DNA of 64,000 bases from an uncultured Sulfitobacter sp. (GTDB lineage: Bacteria; Pseudomonadota; Alphaproteobacteria; Rhodobacterales; Rhodobacteraceae), in assembly GCF_947497275.1 (NCBI RefSeq), contig NZ_CANMFS010000001.1, positions 434,001-498,000 of the forward strand. The letters are read 5' to 3'. A program made the translations under genes and the position numbers. The notes beneath the pieces are model-generated. The model saw only the letters and a program-made list of their open reading frames with translations. It did not search any database and had not been told where the DNA came from. Every line of letters begins with the position of its first letter. Positions within the stretch are counted from its first letter, which is position 1. Positions 9,252-22,435 of this stretch are shown here, piece by piece.

Positions 9252-10763
9252 TCAGGTGTTGCCGCTTCCATTGAACCGTGCGGCGTCCTCCGCCGCACGG
9301 CGTATGGCGCCGGATTTGTGGACCGTCTCCATATACTCCGCCTCCGGATCGCTGTCGTAGACAACGCCGCCACCGGCCTGAATGTACAGGGTTTCGTCCT
9401 TGATTACTGCGGTACGCAGCGCGATGCACATGTCCATGTCGCCACCCGCCGAGAAATAGCCGACCCCGCCGCCGTAAAGGCCGCGCTTTTCCGGCTCCAG
9501 TTCGTCGATGATCTCCATCGCGCGGACTTTGGGTGCGCCCGACACGGTACCGGCAGGCATCCCGGCAAAGAACGCATCAAGCGCGTCCTTGCCCGCGTCC
9601 AGTTCGCCCACCACGTTCGACACGATGTGCATGACATGGGAATACCGCTCGACGATGAACTCTTCGGTGGGGCGCACGGTGCCGATCCTGGCCACACGGC
9701 CGACGTCGTTGCGGCCCAGATCGAACAGCATCAGGTGTTCGGCAAGCTCTTTCTCGTCTGCCATCAGATCCGCCTCCAGCGCGCGATCCTCTTCGGGCGT
9801 CGCACCGCGGGGGCGGGTGCCGGCAATCGGACGGATGGTGATCTCGTTCCCGAACACACGGACCAGAATTTCGGGGCTGGCGCCCACGACGTGAAAACCG
9901 CCGAAGTTGAAATAGAACATGAATGGCGAAGGGTTGGTGCGGCGCAGGGAGCGGTAGAGCGCAAAGGGCGGTTGCCTGAACTGCTGCGACCACCGCTGGC
10001 TCGGCACCACCTGAAATATATCGCCCGCTTTGATGTACTCCTTGGCCTTCAGGATCGCATCTTTGTACCCCTCGCGTGTGAAATTGCTTACGGGGTCGGG
10101 TGCCGGTGCCGCATCACCCAGATCGCGGCTGCTGCCTGCGGGGCTGCGTTCGAGATCGCGCACGGCGTCCATGACGCGCTCTGCGGCCTGCGCGTAGGCG
10201 GCGCGCGCGCTTTGCCCGGCGCTGACCCACGCGGGCGAGACGACCGTGACCTCGCCCTTGACGCCGTCGAGCACCGCAATCACGGAAGGTCGAAGCATTA
10301 CCGCGTCGGGCAGGCCAAGCGGATCTGGATTGACGTTCGGCAGACGCTCCACCAATCGGATCATATCGTAGCCGAGATACCCGAACAGCCCCGCCGCCGA
10401 TTGCGGCAGATCGTCGGGAAGATCAATCCGGCTTTCGGCGATCAGCGCGCGCAGCGCGTCGAGCGGGTTGCCCGTCATCGCAGTGTAGGCGTCGGGATCG
10501 TAGCGCGCGGCGCGGTTCACCTCGGAGAAGGTGCCACGACACCGCCAGATCAGGTCCGGCTTCATTCCGATGATCGAGTAGCGCCCGCGCACCTCGCCGC
10601 CGGTGACGGATTCGAGCATGAAGGCGTTCTCGGCCGCACCGCCGAGTTTGAGCATCAGCGATACCGGTGTGTCGAGATCGGCGGCAAGACGGGTGTAGAC
10701 GACCTGATGCCGGCCGGCGTCGTAGGCGGCGGAAAAGCTGTTGAAATCCGGTGTGAGTGGCAT
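9252..10763 (-). CDS. trpE: Anthranilate synthase component I TrpE
   Basis: Converts chorismate to anthranilate using ammonia from TrpG. 503 aa. The tryptophan feedback site is visible as LESVTGGEVRGRYSIIG near residue 52, and the chorismate-binding domain carries GDIFQVVPSQRW, ILVRVFGNEITIRPIAGTRPRG, LGRNDVGRVA and PAGTVSGAPKVRAMEI. It starts one base after the stop of the ppiD-like gene, so the two form a pair. It is convergent with the metallo-hydrolase (3-bp gap). No tryptophan leader peptide is apparent. Confidence 0.97.
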   Translation of the reverse strand: MPLTPDFNSFSAAYDAGRHQVVYTRLAADLDTPVSLMLKLGGAAENAFMLESVTGGEVRGRYSIIGMKPDLIWRCRGTFSEVNRAARYDPDAYTAMTGNPLDALRALIAESRIDLPDDLPQSAAGLFGYLGYDMIRLVERLPNVNPDPLGLPDAVMLRPSVIAVLDGVKGEVTVVSPAWVSAGQSARAAYAQAAERVMDAVRDLERSPAGSSRDLGDAAPAPDPVSNFTREGYKDAILKAKEYIKAGDIFQVVPSQRWSQQFRQPPFALYRSLRRTNPSPFMFYFNFGGFHVVGASPEILVRVFGNEITIRPIAGTRPRGATPEEDRALEADLMADEKELAEHLMLFDLGRNDVGRVARIGTVRPTEEFIVERYSHVMHIVSNVVGELDAGKDALDAFFAGMPAGTVSGAPKVRAMEIIDELEPEKRGLYGGGVGYFSAGGDMDMCIALRTAVIKDETLYIQAGGGVVYDSDPEAEYMETVHKSGAIRRAAEDAARFNGSGNT

Positions 10764-10764
10764 C

Positions 10765-12606
10765 TTACTGAAAATTCACGTTGACGGCGCTGATCGCGCG
10801 TTGGTCTATCGCCTGTCCGGCCCGCGCGAGGGTGTCGTTTGCGTAGAGTTCGAACAGATTGCGCGAAAGCTCCTGGTTTTGCTGCTCGCGCAGACGCGCG
10901 ACGATATTTTTCATCTCTTCCGTTTCTTCCGCAGGGTTGACCGCGTCGAGCCGGACCAGAACCACCGTTTCTTCGCCTTCGAGGATCTCGACGTCGCCTA
11001 CCTCCATGTCGAATACCGTGCTCATGAACCCCGCAGGCGTGCCGGTGATGAAGGCATCGCGGGTCTGGCCGGTGTCGACGCGGGCATCAAGGCCAAGCTC
11101 GGGCAGGGTGGTGCCGCCTTCGAGGGCTTCTGCCGCTTCTTGCGCGCGGGCGCCGAGGCGGGCCACGATTTCATCCGCGCGCCAGCGGTCCGCAACATCG
11201 CCCGCGACCTCGTCGTACAATGCGGGCCGTTCCGGCAGCGCCTCGTCGAGGCGCATGGCGAACAGACCGCCATCGCCAAGCTGCCGGATCTGAGGGAAGG
11301 CGCCCTCAACCACTGCAGCGGCTGCCTCGCGGAAGCCTTCATAGGCGGCCAGATCCTCGGTGCTGTCCTCGGTCCAGTCGATCTGGCCCAATGTCATGTT
11401 AGTCTCTTCCGCAAGCTGTTCCAGCGTGGCACCACCGGCGAGCCGGTCGTCCAGATCCTCCGCTTGGCTCTCGACGATCCGGATTGCACGGTCGGTGGCG
11501 AGGGCGTCGCGCAATTCGGGCTCGGCCTCTTCGAAACTGATGTTTTGCGCGGGCAAGATCGCGTTGACGCGAAAGAGGGCAGGCCCAAGCGGGCTGGGTG
11601 CCGGACCTACGATGTCACCGACATCGGCGGCGAACACGGCCTCGCCGGCGGCGCCCAGCTCGGCACGTCCCATGTCGCCCATATCCACGTCCGACAACTG
11701 CAATCCACGGTCCGCCACCAGCGTCTCGAACGTGGTGCCGCCCACTTCGAGCGCCGCGGTGGCCTGATCGGCTGCTTCCTGATCAGCGAATACCAGACGC
11801 TCGATCAGGCGGCGCTCGGGCTGGTCGTACTGGGCGCTGCGCGCCTCGTATTCCGCGCGCAGGTCGGCCTCCGGCAATTCGATCTCGTCGATGATATCTG
11901 CAGGGTTCAGCCAAGCATAGGTGATCGCCTTGCTGGCGGGCAGTACGAAGCTGTCTGCGTTGGCTTCGAAGTAGGCTTGCAACGTGCCGGCATCGGGGGT
12001 GCCGACGGGGCTTTCAAGATCTTCTTCTTCCAGCAGGGTCCAAGTGAAATCGCGGGTTTCACCGATGTATCCGACCAATGTTTGCGCATAACTTGCAGGC
12101 ATCTCGACGCCGCTCAGGATCGCGCCCTGCAAAAGCTGGCGTGCCGTCTCCTCGCGCAGCGAAATCTCGAATTCGGTTTCACTCAGCCCGGCCTGACGCA
12201 GCGCCTGTGCGTATCCGTCACGATCGAAATTGCCATCGACCCCCTGAAACGTGGGGATGCTGACGATCCGGTCTCGCAGGGTTTCGTCGCCGATGGACAG
12301 CCCCATCTGAGCAGCCTCGTGATCCAGCGCGCGGTCACGCAGGATCCGCTGCAGCACGGCGCGGTCGAGGCCGATCTGCTGCGCCTCCTGAAAACTCATC
12401 GCACGGCCGGTCTGCTGGCCGATGGCGCGCAGCTCTTGCTGCATTTCGCGCGCGTATGTGTCGACAGTGATGGGCAGTTCGCCCACTGTCCCGATGGTGC
12501 GCAGATTGCCGTTCAGATTGACGGCACCAAAACCGCCCAGTCCCACGAAAAGCAGCGCCACGATGATCCACATTGCCGTTTTGGACAGGCTCGATTTCTT
12601 GGCCAC
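10765..12606 (-). CDS. ppiD: SurA/PpiD-type peptidylprolyl isomerase
   Basis: Periplasmic folding factor anchored in the inner membrane. 613 aa with a short cytoplasmic Lys-rich N-terminus and one membrane helix (residues ~12-32, MWIIVALLFVGLGGFGAV), a SurA-N chaperone region to about residue 190, a parvulin-like domain around 240-360 and a long C-terminal chaperone part. The protein is acidic and rich in Glu and Ala. It precedes trpE by one base, a recurrent Rhodobacterales order. Whether the parvulin active site is functional cannot be told by eye. Confidence 0.85.
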   Translation of the reverse strand: MAKKSSLSKTAMWIIVALLFVGLGGFGAVNLNGNLRTIGTVGELPITVDTYAREMQQELRAIGQQTGRAMSFQEAQQIGLDRAVLQRILRDRALDHEAAQMGLSIGDETLRDRIVSIPTFQGVDGNFDRDGYAQALRQAGLSETEFEISLREETARQLLQGAILSGVEMPASYAQTLVGYIGETRDFTWTLLEEEDLESPVGTPDAGTLQAYFEANADSFVLPASKAITYAWLNPADIIDEIELPEADLRAEYEARSAQYDQPERRLIERLVFADQEAADQATAALEVGGTTFETLVADRGLQLSDVDMGDMGRAELGAAGEAVFAADVGDIVGPAPSPLGPALFRVNAILPAQNISFEEAEPELRDALATDRAIRIVESQAEDLDDRLAGGATLEQLAEETNMTLGQIDWTEDSTEDLAAYEGFREAAAAVVEGAFPQIRQLGDGGLFAMRLDEALPERPALYDEVAGDVADRWRADEIVARLGARAQEAAEALEGGTTLPELGLDARVDTGQTRDAFITGTPAGFMSTVFDMEVGDVEILEGEETVVLVRLDAVNPAEETEEMKNIVARLREQQNQELSRNLFELYANDTLARAGQAIDQRAISAVNVNFQ

Positions 12607-12639
12607 GGTTGATGCTCCCCCTGCGAAGTTTGCAACTGT

Positions 12640-13857
12640 CTAAGGGCTGTGCGTCGCAGGGGCAAGAGGTGCTTGGCGCAGCGGCATATCCAGCGCGGCA
12701 AGCCTGTCGAAAAGCACGCCGATACCGGTCGCATCCAGATTGGCGAAGGCAATGCGCAACTCTGCCGGGGCGTCAGGATCGCCCGCCGGATAGAACATCG
12801 TACCGGGCAGGCACAGCACCCCCGCCGCGCGCACCAGCGCAGGTGCCAGATCGGCGCTCGACTGAGCGAAAGGATGGCGCAGATAGGCAAAGTAACCACC
12901 AAGCCCGAGAAGTTCCCAGCCGTTTGCGGCCAGTTCGGGAAAGCCTGCGGAGATCGCCGCGCGGCGGTGCAGGATCTCGTCGCGTTCGCCGGCCAGCCAC
13001 TGGTCGAGATGGCGCATGCCCCAGAGTGCGGCGTGCTGGCCCAGCTGCGCGGGACAGATCGCCACGGTATCGAGAAATTTCTCGACCTCGGCCAGCCGCG
13101 CCGAAGAGGAGACGAGGCCGCCGACGCGGTGGCCCGTCAGGCGGTAGGCCTTGGAGAAGGAATAGAGATGGATCAGCGTCTTGTCCCAGTCGGGGCGCCG
13201 AAACAGGGTGTGCGGCGCGCCGGTGCCCGCATGGAAGTCGCGGTAGGTCTCGTCCACGATCAGCGCGATGCCGTGATCGCGCGCCAGATCAAAGAACGCA
13301 TCGAGCAGCGTACCGGGATATTCCGCGCCGGTCGGGTTGTTCGGGGTGACAAGAACGATCGCGCGGGTGCGCGGGGTGATGAGCGCAGCGGCGTCAGCAA
13401 CGCGGGGCAGCATGTGGGCGCCGGTTTTCAGCGGTATTGCCCGCGCACCCGCCATATCCAGCCACATCTTGTGGTTGAAGTACCAAGGCGTCGGGACAAT
13501 GACCTCGTCGTCTTCGGCGCACAGCGTCGCGATGGCCGCGGCGAATGCCTGGTTGCAGCCTGACGTGATACAGACCTGATCCGCCGTGACTTCAGCGCCG
13601 TAGATCTGTTGCGTCCGCGCGGCCAGTTCTGTTCGAAGATCCAGGAGGCCCAGGACGGGGCCGTAGAAATGCGCGCTGTCGTCGGTCAGTGCCGCATCGG
13701 CAATGGCGCGACGCAGATCGGGGTGCGGCGGCTCGACCGGTGCGGCCTGGCTCACATTGATGAGCGGCCGGTCGGGTGCGAAGTCCACTCCGTCAAGCCA
13801 GCGGCGCGCTTCCATAACGGGGGGCGCGAATGTGGTGGCGGTGCGGGGAAGGGGCAT
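12640..13857 (-). CDS. PLP-dependent class I/II aminotransferase
   Basis: 405 aa. Fold type I aminotransferase: CITSGCNQAFAAAI (cofactor phosphate loop), TPNNPTGAEYPG, DETYRDFH, and the Schiff-base Lys in LIHLYSFSKAYRLTGHRVGG. The start MPLPRTATTFAPP has a GGAGCG ribosome site; the frame remains open far upstream, through gpt, but without coding sense. The substrate is unknown. The sequence resembles aspartate/aromatic-type enzymes used in amino-acid metabolism. gpt lies 31 bp upstream on the same strand. Confidence 0.85.
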   Translation of the reverse strand: MPLPRTATTFAPPVMEARRWLDGVDFAPDRPLINVSQAAPVEPPHPDLRRAIADAALTDDSAHFYGPVLGLLDLRTELAARTQQIYGAEVTADQVCITSGCNQAFAAAIATLCAEDDEVIVPTPWYFNHKMWLDMAGARAIPLKTGAHMLPRVADAAALITPRTRAIVLVTPNNPTGAEYPGTLLDAFFDLARDHGIALIVDETYRDFHAGTGAPHTLFRRPDWDKTLIHLYSFSKAYRLTGHRVGGLVSSSARLAEVEKFLDTVAICPAQLGQHAALWGMRHLDQWLAGERDEILHRRAAISAGFPELAANGWELLGLGGYFAYLRHPFAQSSADLAPALVRAAGVLCLPGTMFYPAGDPDAPAELRIAFANLDATGIGVLFDRLAALDMPLRQAPLAPATHSP

Positions 13858-13888
13858 AGGGTCGCTCCGGTTCGGTGTTTTGTCCGCG

Positions 13889-14422
13889 TCAGTCCTTGCC
13901 GCGGTAGGGTTCGACGTATTGCAGCGCCATGTCCCACGGGAAGAAGATCCATGTGTCCTGACTGACACCGGTGATGAAGGTATCGACCATCGGTTCGCCT
14001 TCCGGTTTCGCGTAGACGGTGGCGAAATGGGCCTGAGGGTACAGGGTGCGGACAAGCTCCAGCGTTTTGCCGCTGTCCACCAGATCGTCAACGACAAGGA
14101 TGCCGGTACCGTCGCCCATGATCTCGGGATCGGGCGACTTGAGCACGCGGGCCTCGCGGCGTTCGTCGGCTTTGCCGCCACCCGAATGATAGGACACCAC
14201 CGAGATCGTATCGACCGTGCGAATATCAAGTTCGCGCGCGACGATCATCGCCGGTGCCATGCCGCCGCGCGTGATCGCCACCACCGCGCGCCACGCACCA
14301 TCATCGGGACCTTTGCCGTCGAGCCGCCACGCAAGTGCGCGGCTGTCGCGGTGGATCTGGTCCCAGCTGATGTGGAAGCCCTTTTCGTGGGGCAGGCGGC
14401 TGGGGTCTTTGATGTCGGGCAT
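13889..14422 (-). CDS. gpt: Xanthine phosphoribosyltransferase
   Basis: Purine salvage enzyme joining xanthine or guanine to PRPP. 177 aa. The PRPP motif [13 protein letters not shown] is complete, preceded by the hood region [20 protein letters not shown] and followed by the base-binding end [10 protein letters not shown]. The next gene upstream, the LysE exporter, ends 5 bp before it, so they probably share a transcript. Confidence 0.93.
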   Translation of the reverse strand: MPDIKDPSRLPHEKGFHISWDQIHRDSRALAWRLDGKGPDDGAWRAVVAITRGGMAPAMIVARELDIRTVDTISVVSYHSGGGKADERREARVLKSPDPEIMGDGTGILVVDDLVDSGKTLELVRTLYPQAHFATVYAKPEGEPMVDTFITGVSQDTWIFFPWDMALQYVEPYRGKD

Positions 14423-14427
14423 TTTCG

Positions 14428-15030
14428 TTACCTTTGCAGGAGAAGTTTCAGACCGAGGCCGCCCAGCAACAGGGCGGCGACCCGGTCGATAAAGAACTTG
14501 GCGCGCAGGAAGCGGGCGCGTGCCACGGGAGCTGTCAGGACGAGGGCACAGCCCGTGTAGAACAGGATCTCCAGCGTCAGGTGATTTAGGGTGATAAAGG
14601 CGATCTCGGTGCCCGCGAGGTTCGTCGGAAAGACCACCACCAGCACTGCCGCCGCGAACAGCACCGATTTTGGATTGCCCAAGTTGACGAGAAACCCGTC
14701 AAAAAATGCACGTCCCTGTGCTTTTGGTGCCGCATCGAGCGGCGTGGCCGCGCCGCGCCACGTCTTGACGGCCAGATAAAGAAGGTAAATCGCGCCGCCC
14801 GTCTTGAGCACCGCGAAAGCCCACGGGAACAGCGCGAAAAGCGCGTCCATCCCCAGCAAGGCCGCGAGGGTCCAGAGGCTTGCCATTGTGCCCAGGCCGA
14901 TCCCCGTAGCGATCCCCGCCCGCCTGCCGTTGACGATTGCGCTGCGCACGGCCATGAGAAACGCAGCACCCGGGCTGAGGATCGAGACGATCAGCACCGC
15001 GTTGAAGGCAAGGACGTGCTCCCATGTCAC
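14428..15030 (-). CDS. LysE/RhtB-family amino-acid exporter
   Basis: Inner-membrane exporter of 200 aa with about six hydrophobic segments. The family signature is near the N-terminus, [38 protein letters not shown], and [15 protein letters not shown] lies after the third segment. LysE-family members export amino acids or homoserine-lactone-type compounds; the cargo here cannot be told. It lies 14 bp downstream of fabI. Confidence 0.88.
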   Translation of the reverse strand: MTWEHVLAFNAVLIVSILSPGAAFLMAVRSAIVNGRRAGIATGIGLGTMASLWTLAALLGMDALFALFPWAFAVLKTGGAIYLLYLAVKTWRGAATPLDAAPKAQGRAFFDGFLVNLGNPKSVLFAAAVLVVVFPTNLAGTEIAFITLNHLTLEILFYTGCALVLTAPVARARFLRAKFFIDRVAALLLGGLGLKLLLQR

Positions 15031-15044
15031 GGCGCCGGTCCTCT

Positions 15045-15851
15045 TCAGCCCTTGGCCATGTCGGGCGCATCCACGGCCTTCATGCCGACGACATGATACC
15101 CCGCATCGACATGCAGGTTCTCGCCCGTCGTGCCGGAGCCCAGATCGCTGAGCATGAACAGGGCTGCCTTTCCGACCTCGTCGATGGTCACGTTGCGGCG
15201 CAGGGGCGAGTTATACTCGTTCCATTTCATGATATAGCGAAAATCGCCGATACCGGAGGCGGCCAGCGTCTTGATCGGGCCGGCGGAGATGGCGTTGACA
15301 CGAATGCCGTCCTTGCCCAGATCCTCGGCGAGGTATTTGACCGACGCCTCCAGCGCGGCCTTGGCCACGCCCATCACATTGTAATGCGGCATCACCTTTT
15401 CGGCGCCGTAGTAGGTCAGCGTGAGGCACGCGCCGCCATCGGTCATTAGCTTCTCTGCCCGCTGTACGACGGCGGTAAAGGAGTAGACGGAGATATCCAT
15501 CGACATCGCGAAATTCTCGCGGCTGGTGTCGACGTAACGGCCGCGCAACTCGTTCTTGTCCGAAAACCCGATCGCGTGGACGATGAAATCCAGAGAGCCC
15601 CATTTCTCTCTGAGCGCGTCGAACAGCGCATCCATCGAGGCCGCATCGCTCACGTCGCAGGGCAGCACGGTGTCGGAGCCGAGTTGTGCCGCCAGCGGAT
15701 CCACCCGTTTCTTCAAAGCCTCGCCCTGATAGGAAAACGCGAGATCGGCACCGGCATCGGCAAGCTGCTTTGCAACGCCCCAGGCGATGGATTTGTCATT
15801 GGCCAATCCCATGATCAGCCCCCGCTTGCCGCTCATCAGGTTATTGGACAT
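15045..15851 (-). CDS. fabI: Enoyl-[acyl-carrier-protein] reductase (NADH) FabI
   Basis: Last reductive step of fatty-acid elongation. 268 aa from MSNNLMSGKRG; upstream in-frame codons are unlikely starts. SDR fold with the atypical cofactor loop GLANDKSIAWGVA typical of FabI, and the catalytic Tyr-x6-Lys as Y-NVMGVA-K in the segment MPHYNVMGVAKAALEASVKYLA. ENLHVDAGYHVVGM near the end is also typical. It is first in the fabI-lysE-gpt-aminotransferase run and divergent from pdxH. Confidence 0.95.
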   Translation of the reverse strand: MSNNLMSGKRGLIMGLANDKSIAWGVAKQLADAGADLAFSYQGEALKKRVDPLAAQLGSDTVLPCDVSDAASMDALFDALREKWGSLDFIVHAIGFSDKNELRGRYVDTSRENFAMSMDISVYSFTAVVQRAEKLMTDGGACLTLTYYGAEKVMPHYNVMGVAKAALEASVKYLAEDLGKDGIRVNAISAGPIKTLAASGIGDFRYIMKWNEYNSPLRRNVTIDEVGKAALFMLSDLGSGTTGENLHVDAGYHVVGMKAVDAPDMAKG

Positions 15852-16159
15852 GGCTATACAACTCCGCAAATTACACGCTCATTCAGGGTCTATGCGATTG
15901 GTCGCAGCGCATCAAGACTAGGCTGCACCGGAAGACCGCCCCGTGCAGGTAGGTCGCGAACAGGTATGGCAGTGCTACTTTGCCGGGTCGGACCGAGGCG
16001 GGGACATCTCGTTTCGGGTTGCCACCCGTGGGGGGATCGTGACACTGTTTTGCATGGAAAAGCGCGGTTGCGTGCCTTCGTCGGTTGTTTGCGCGCTTCA
16101 AATCCTGTAGCGACGCCGTACGGCAGGGTAGGGTGCCGCCGCGACAAGGGAACGATATC
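15852..16159. other. Divergent intergenic region fabI/pdxH
   Basis: About 308 bp holding the promoters for fabI and pdxH. I find no convincing gene, hairpin-terminator or recognised operator here. Confidence 0.5.
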
Positions 16160-16765
16160 ATGTCAGATCGCTCTGGTATTTTTGCAGGTGACGACCCTTT
16201 CGCACTGGTGCGCGACTGGCTCGACGCGGCAAGTTCCGAGGAACTCAACGATCCCAACGCGATGGCTTTGTCCACCGTCGACAGCCGCGGTATGCCCAAC
16301 GCGCGCGTGGTGCTGCTGAAGGACGTCGAGAATGGCGCGTTCGTTTTCTATACTAATTACGAGAGCGCCAAGGCGCAGGAGCTTGAGCAATCCGGCAAGG
16401 CGGCCTTTGTGATTCATTGGAAATCCCTGCGTCGCCAGGTGCGGGCGCGCGGTCTGATCACGCGCGAGGACGGTCCGAAGGCCGACGCCTACTACAAATC
16501 CCGGTCGCTCAGAAGCAGACAGGGTGCGTGGGCTTCGGCACAGTCGCGTCCGCTTGCCAGCCGCGAGGTGCTGGAACAGAAGTTGAATGATGTTATTTCC
16601 GAAAAAGGGGACGATCCGGCACGCCCGCCATTTTGGGGCGGTTTCCGGCTCGTACCGCTTGAAATCGAATTTTGGGCAGACGGCGACGCGCGGTTGCACG
16701 ACCGGTTTCAGTGGCGTCGGTCCGCGATAGACGCGGATTGGTCCGTGACACGCCTGAACCCCTGA
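16160..16765 (+). CDS. pdxH: Pyridoxamine 5'-phosphate oxidase
   Basis: FMN-dependent oxidase making pyridoxal 5'-phosphate from PNP or PMP. 201 aa from [14 protein letters not shown]. Family motifs: [22 protein letters not shown] (FMN phosphate site), [33 protein letters not shown] and the C-terminal [15 protein letters not shown] with WSVTRLNP. The chosen start has GGGAACG upstream. The product serves the several PLP enzymes in this window. Confidence 0.96.
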   Translation: MSDRSGIFAGDDPFALVRDWLDAASSEELNDPNAMALSTVDSRGMPNARVVLLKDVENGAFVFYTNYESAKAQELEQSGKAAFVIHWKSLRRQVRARGLITREDGPKADAYYKSRSLRSRQGAWASAQSRPLASREVLEQKLNDVISEKGDDPARPPFWGGFRLVPLEIEFWADGDARLHDRFQWRRSAIDADWSVTRLNP

Positions 16766-16843
16766 TGGTATGAGTATGACCGCGTTTTTTGCGGTGGGGC
16801 CCGGAACGGCTCCAACATAGATTTAATTAGCGGTAGATCCAAG

Positions 16844-17392
16844 ATGGCACACACGACGGATCCAGACGACGGCCCGGCCGAAACGGCCGGCACGGTCAAA
16901 TGGTTCGATCCCGTCAAGGGATTTGGCTTCATCGTCGCCGATGAGGGCGGGGTGGACATCCTGTTGCATGTGAACGTTTTACGGAATTTCGGGCAAAGCT
17001 CCATTGCGGACGGATCGCGGGTGTCGCTTATCGCGCAAAAGACCGGGCGCGGTGTGCAGGCAACCGAGGTGCTGTCCATTTCGCCGCCCGAAGGGGTCCA
17101 GACCTCGCTGATCGACCTCGAAGGGCTGGACAAGGCGGCATTGGCGGACACGCCTCTGGAGGCTGCACGCGTCAAATGGTTCGACAAGGGCAAGGGATTC
17201 GGATTTGCCAACGTCTTCGGACGCAGCGAAGATGTGTTCGTGCACATAGATGTGCTGCGCCAGTCAGGCCTGTCCGATCTGCAACCGGGCGAGGCCGTCG
17301 CGATGCGGGTGATTGATGGTAAACGGGGCCGCATGGCGGTAGAGGTCAAAGCATGGGAACAGGTCACTTCACCAGACGGGCGCTCCTCCTAG
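16844..17392 (+). CDS. Two-domain cold-shock protein
   Basis: RNA/DNA-binding protein of 182 aa with two cold-shock domains. The first, residues ~10-75, has GTVKWFDPVKGFGFIVADE and VDILLHVNVLR. The second, ~105-172, has ARVKWFDKGKGFGFANVFG and EDVFVHIDVLR. RNP1-like KGFGF is present in both. Such tandem proteins are common in alphaproteobacteria and often act in stationary phase or stress. Its last 40 bp overlap the DUF192 gene in another frame, implying coupling. Confidence 0.93.
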   Translation: MAHTTDPDDGPAETAGTVKWFDPVKGFGFIVADEGGVDILLHVNVLRNFGQSSIADGSRVSLIAQKTGRGVQATEVLSISPPEGVQTSLIDLEGLDKAALADTPLEAARVKWFDKGKGFGFANVFGRSEDVFVHIDVLRQSGLSDLQPGEAVAMRVIDGKRGRMAVEVKAWEQVTSPDGRSS

Positions 17393-17853
17393 GTACGCTG
17401 TGCGCGGCGATTGCGTCGGCCGCGGGACCGGGAGCAGCGCAAGACTGCGTGACCGACCGGCTGACGATCTCAGGCGATTTCGGGACGGCGGCGTTCAACG
17501 TCGATTTGGCTGCGGACGATGCGAGCCGCGCGCGCGGTCTGATGCATGTCGAATCCATGCCTGCCAGCACGGGTATGCTGTTCCTTTACGACACACCGCA
17601 ACCGCTGAGCTTTTGGATGCGCAACACGCTGATAGAGCTCGACATGCTGTTTCTCGATGAATTCGGGGTCATTTCGCATATCCACCACCGCGCGCAGCCG
17701 TTGGACGAAACGCCGATCTCGCCCGGTGATCTCAAGCTGTCCGGTGTTCTGGAGATCAACGGTGGTCTGGCGCGAAGACTCGGTGTCGACGTAGGGGACA
17801 CAGTGCATCATCCGGCCTTTGCGCCTGCTGATGCAGCGCCGGTATGCGATTGA
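17353..17853 (+). CDS. DUF192 family exported protein
   Basis: 166 aa with a signal peptide (positively charged start, hydrophobic LLLGTLCAAIASAAG, cleavage near AAQD). The DUF192 core covers residues ~40-155, with RARGLMHVESMPASTGMLFLYD, SFWMRNTLIELDMLFLDEFGVI and VLEINGGLARRLGVDVGD, all typical. The biochemical role of the family is unknown. It starts inside the cold-shock gene with an AGAGG ribosome site; this overlap is a recurrent arrangement, to my knowledge, in Rhodobacterales. Confidence 0.9.
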   Translation: MGTGHFTRRALLLGTLCAAIASAAGPGAAQDCVTDRLTISGDFGTAAFNVDLAADDASRARGLMHVESMPASTGMLFLYDTPQPLSFWMRNTLIELDMLFLDEFGVISHIHHRAQPLDETPISPGDLKLSGVLEINGGLARRLGVDVGDTVHHPAFAPADAAPVCD

Positions 17854-17925
17854 TGTAAATTGATCCGTCAAAGGCGCAGATTTCCGCTTTTCAATTCCGG
17901 CAGGCTTCGCTAAAGAAGCGTCAGT

Positions 17926-18002
17926 CGGGGCGTGGCGCAGCCTGGTAGCGCACCTGTTTTGGGTACAGGGGGTCGGATGTTCGAATCATCTCGCCCCGAC
18001 CA
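17926..18002 (+). tRNA. tRNA-Pro (anticodon UGG)
   Basis: 77 nt including an encoded ACCA end. The acceptor stem CGGGGCG/CGCCCCG is perfect, the D arm contains AGCCTGGTAGCGC, the anticodon arm is CCTGT-TTTGGGT-ACAGG with TGG in the loop, and the T arm carries GTTCGAAT. It is followed by a strong terminator. Confidence 0.97.
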
Positions 18003-18017
18003 CTTTAGAAGATACCA

Positions 18018-18065
18018 GATCTTGTGAGGCCTCTCCGTTCATACGGAGGGGCCTCAAGATTTTTG
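18018..18065 (+). terminator. Rho-independent terminator after tRNA-Pro
   Basis: Long hairpin with arms around 18026-18037 (GAGGCCTCTCCG) and 18044-18055 (CGGAGGGGCCTC), loop TTCATA, extended outward by ATCTT/AAGAT pairing with a small bulge, and followed by TTTTT. Confidence 0.85.
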
Positions 18066-18550
18066 CGGCCTGAGTTTTCTGCCACCGGGACAACATCGGA
18101 ATCAGTCGGGTTCGGATCGGGCGTGCGCGTTTCCTGGGCACCCACATCATCTGGTATGTTTTTTGTGCAAAACCGGGTTTGCACGCTACGGTTTGTGTCT
18201 TTTGCGCACGGATCGGCGGGGCCTCGCCGGCTCTGCGGCAAAAATCTCGGCGCTCCGGAAAATAAATTTTCGTCCGGGTTTCGCGCGGTTCTGTTGGGCA
18301 ACCGCCAACCGGTTTTTCGGGGTTGAAAATCGCCACTGTCCGTAACCCGGCGTGATCCATAGGTTTTTATGGTGGGGAAAAGGCAAGCCGGTGCGCCGCT
18401 CGAAAAAGGTTAACGGATCCGTGAATCGCGGCGGTCGGACCGGGGCGGTGTTAATGCCATCCGTCAACCGTGTTTTTGGTAACGAAGTGCTAATAATTAC
18501 GTTGACCGGATAGGCCCAGATACGTCAGTTTGTGATGGCTGAAGGCAGCG
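18066..18550. other. Long non-coding leader region upstream of nrdJ
   Basis: No credible gene in about 480 bp. Small open frames on the minus strand lack coding character. The sequence is somewhat richer in A/T than its surroundings toward 18480-18510, where promoter elements for nrdJ are likely. Confidence 0.4.
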
Positions 18551-18566
18551 CCACAATATGTAGTGG
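18551..18566. promoter_or_regulatory. Candidate NrdR box
   Basis: CCACAATATGTAGTGG is a near-palindrome that fits the NrdR box pattern (acaCwAtATaTwGtgt) known upstream of ribonucleotide reductase genes. It lies about 200 bp before nrdJ. A second box at the usual ~31-bp spacing is not obvious. Confidence 0.65.
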
Positions 18567-18640
18567 TCTAACGCTCAACGGGCGCGCCGCGCAGCGAAGG
18601 CAGGCAAACGGTCATACACGACGGTTCAACCAATGGTCGC

Positions 18641-18658
18641 CTCCCGGGTGTACGGGAG
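18641..18658. repeat. Short hairpin in the nrdJ leader
   Basis: CTCCCG-GGTGTA-CGGGAG forms a perfect 6-bp stem in the untranslated leader, about 105 bp before the nrdJ start. It has no adjacent T-run, so it is not a standard terminator. Confidence 0.5.
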
Positions 18659-18763
18659 AAAGCGCTGGTTTTTGTCTGGTTTCGGGGCACAGCACACGAC
18701 ACGCCGGCCGACGCCAACGCGCGGTGGGCCGAGATTTTAACTAGCTGGACATGAGGCAGCGCG

Positions 18764-22411
<3,648 letters not shown>

Positions 22412-22435
22412 CAGGATAACAGGGTCGCCTCTGGG

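Noticed and set aside
10741..12612. Long plus-strand frame (623 codons) opposite the ppiD gene
   Set aside because: The minus-strand frame has a clear membrane anchor and family match; the plus frame is compositionally biased shadow.
18567..18763. Cobalamin riboswitch before nrdJ
   Set aside because: I could not find a B12-box-like core, and class II reductases are not repressed by their cofactor in this way.
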